This document shows positions 62,953-64,000 of a stretch of DNA of 64,000 nucleotides, piece by piece. The position numbers were made by a program, and so were the translations under genes. The DNA is from an uncultured Glaciecola sp. (GTDB lineage: Bacteria > Pseudomonadota > Gammaproteobacteria > Enterobacterales > Alteromonadaceae): positions 372,001 to 436,000 of the forward strand of contig NZ_CALJHY010000003.1 of assembly GCF_937770335.1 (NCBI RefSeq), in the 5' to 3' direction. The first letter of the stretch is position 1; each line of letters begins with the position of its first letter. The notes under the pieces were generated by a model. It searched no databases and was not told where the DNA came from. It saw only the letters and a list, made by a program, of their open reading frames with translations.

Positions 62953-64000
62953 ATGCAAAAGTTACCATATATTCTAATTGAGCGGGCCAAAGGTCACTTT
63001 GCTGACTTTACTGAAAAGCTCGAAAATGCGTTAGTTCGGGATAAACGATATATAAACGAACGAACGGGTTATCTCAAACTATTGGATACAAACCAAGCGG
63101 ACGTGACACTTGCTTTTGCTTTGAGCGATTTTATTGCTCGAACAGCACAACTCTACCCGATTCAGTTTATGCAGAAACTACCCGCTATTATCGGGCGTCC
63201 CAACCATGATGGTCAACAATATCAAGAATATTACTTACAGTTGCAACAACATCTTCAGCAAGCGCTAGCCACTGAAAATAATGAAGCCAGCCTTCACAAA
63301 GCGCTGCGTCAATTTCGACATTTAACAATGCTCTCAATTGCTTGGCGTGATTTGGTCTACAAAGCCGATATTAAACAATCATTATTGGCCATTTCTCATT
63401 TAGCCGATGCGTTGATTAATTCAGCTAACGATTGGTTATACCGAAAAGCCTGCGAAAGATACGGTAATCCAGCTCGCGTTAGTCAGCAATTAGATGACGG
63501 AGCCCCTGCCCTGCATCAACAAGAATTATTGATCATCGGGATGGGGAAGTTAGGTGGGCATGAACTTAATTTTTCATCCGATATCGATTTGATTTTTGTT
63601 TATCCTGAATCGGGCGAAACAGATCATCCTCGCAAGCCCATTGATCATCAAACTTTCTTTACGCGCTTGGCACAGAAGCTCATTGCTGCGCTGCATCAAA
63701 CGACAATGGACGGACAAGTATATCGAGTTGACATGCGCCTGCGTCCGCTTGGAGATAGCGGTCCACTGGTAGTTTCTATGCCGGCGTTTGAATCCTATTA
63801 CTTAGAGCAAGGCAGAGAATGGGAAAGATTCGCGATGCAAAAAGCACGAGTCATTAATCCTGACTCTGAGCTTGTCACAGAACTGCAAAGCATTATTACG
63901 CCTTTTGTGTATCGTAAATACCTTGATTTTACCACGCTTGAGTCATTGCGAAATATGAAGAAACTAATCGCCAATGAAGTAGCAAGACGCAATTTAACGA
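62953..64000 (+). CDS. glnE: Glutamine-synthetase adenylyltransferase, truncated by window end
   Basis: Manual translation MQKLPYILIERAKGHFADF...LLIIGMGKLGGHELNFSSDIDLIFVYPE...VYRVDMRLRPLGDSGPLV; open to the window edge and missing from the ORF track. Confidence 0.95.
   Translation, partial: MQKLPYILIERAKGHFADFTEKLENALVRDKRYINERTGYLKLLDTNQADVTLAFALSDFIARTAQLYPIQFMQKLPAIIGRPNHDGQQYQEYYLQLQQHLQQALATENNEASLHKALRQFRHLTMLSIAWRDLVYKADIKQSLLAISHLADALINSANDWLYRKACERYGNPARVSQQLDDGAPALHQQELLIIGMGKLGGHELNFSSDIDLIFVYPESGETDHPRKPIDHQTFFTRLAQKLIAALHQTTMDGQVYRVDMRLRPLGDSGPLVVSMPAFESYYLEQGREWERFAMQKARVINPDSELVTELQSIITPFVYRKYLDFTTLESLRNMKKLIANEVARRNLT

Overview
This 64 kb window is a moderately AT-rich gammaproteobacterial chromosome segment, probably Alteromonadales-like (lineage is an inference). 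Housekeeping genes lie at both ends: pyrG and eno at the left, hldE and a truncated glnE at the right. Between them is a large exopolysaccharide (EPS) locus of the exosortase A (XrtA/EpsH, PEP-CTERM-associated) type. Recognisable parts of that locus are an EpsI-fused exosortase, a polysaccharide deacetylase, an initiating sugar transferase, an export lipoprotein, a chain-length protein, a tyrosine autokinase, an outer-membrane beta-barrel, an ExeA-like ATPase, FemAB-like proteins, many glycosyltransferases, a flippase, a ligase/polymerase, an asparagine synthase, a PHP protein and a VanZ/acyltransferase fusion. No PEP-CTERM substrate was seen in the window. Left of the EPS locus are: an MbnH/MbnP-type di-heme enzyme and copper-protein pair beside an LVIVD-type protein with a GlyGly-CTERM-like tail; an ABC exporter; a large zinc metalloprotease; and a compact cassette of Tat-signal protein, PqqD-like protein, HprK-like kinase and nucleotidyltransferase. 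That cassette is the best candidate for a poorly described modification system. Four items are not visible in the ORF track: (1) a FemAB-like gene split by a single-base frameshift at a T6 run; (2) a mobile-element graveyard at 29.3-33.5 kb with eroded IS66, tyrosine-recombinase and IS110 remnants; (3) an asnB C-terminal fragment forming a 33-nt inverted repeat (one mismatch) with the intact asnB about 8.6 kb away; (4) three separate 13-14 bp intergenic tandem arrays. All family names come from reading motifs by eye; no searches were run.
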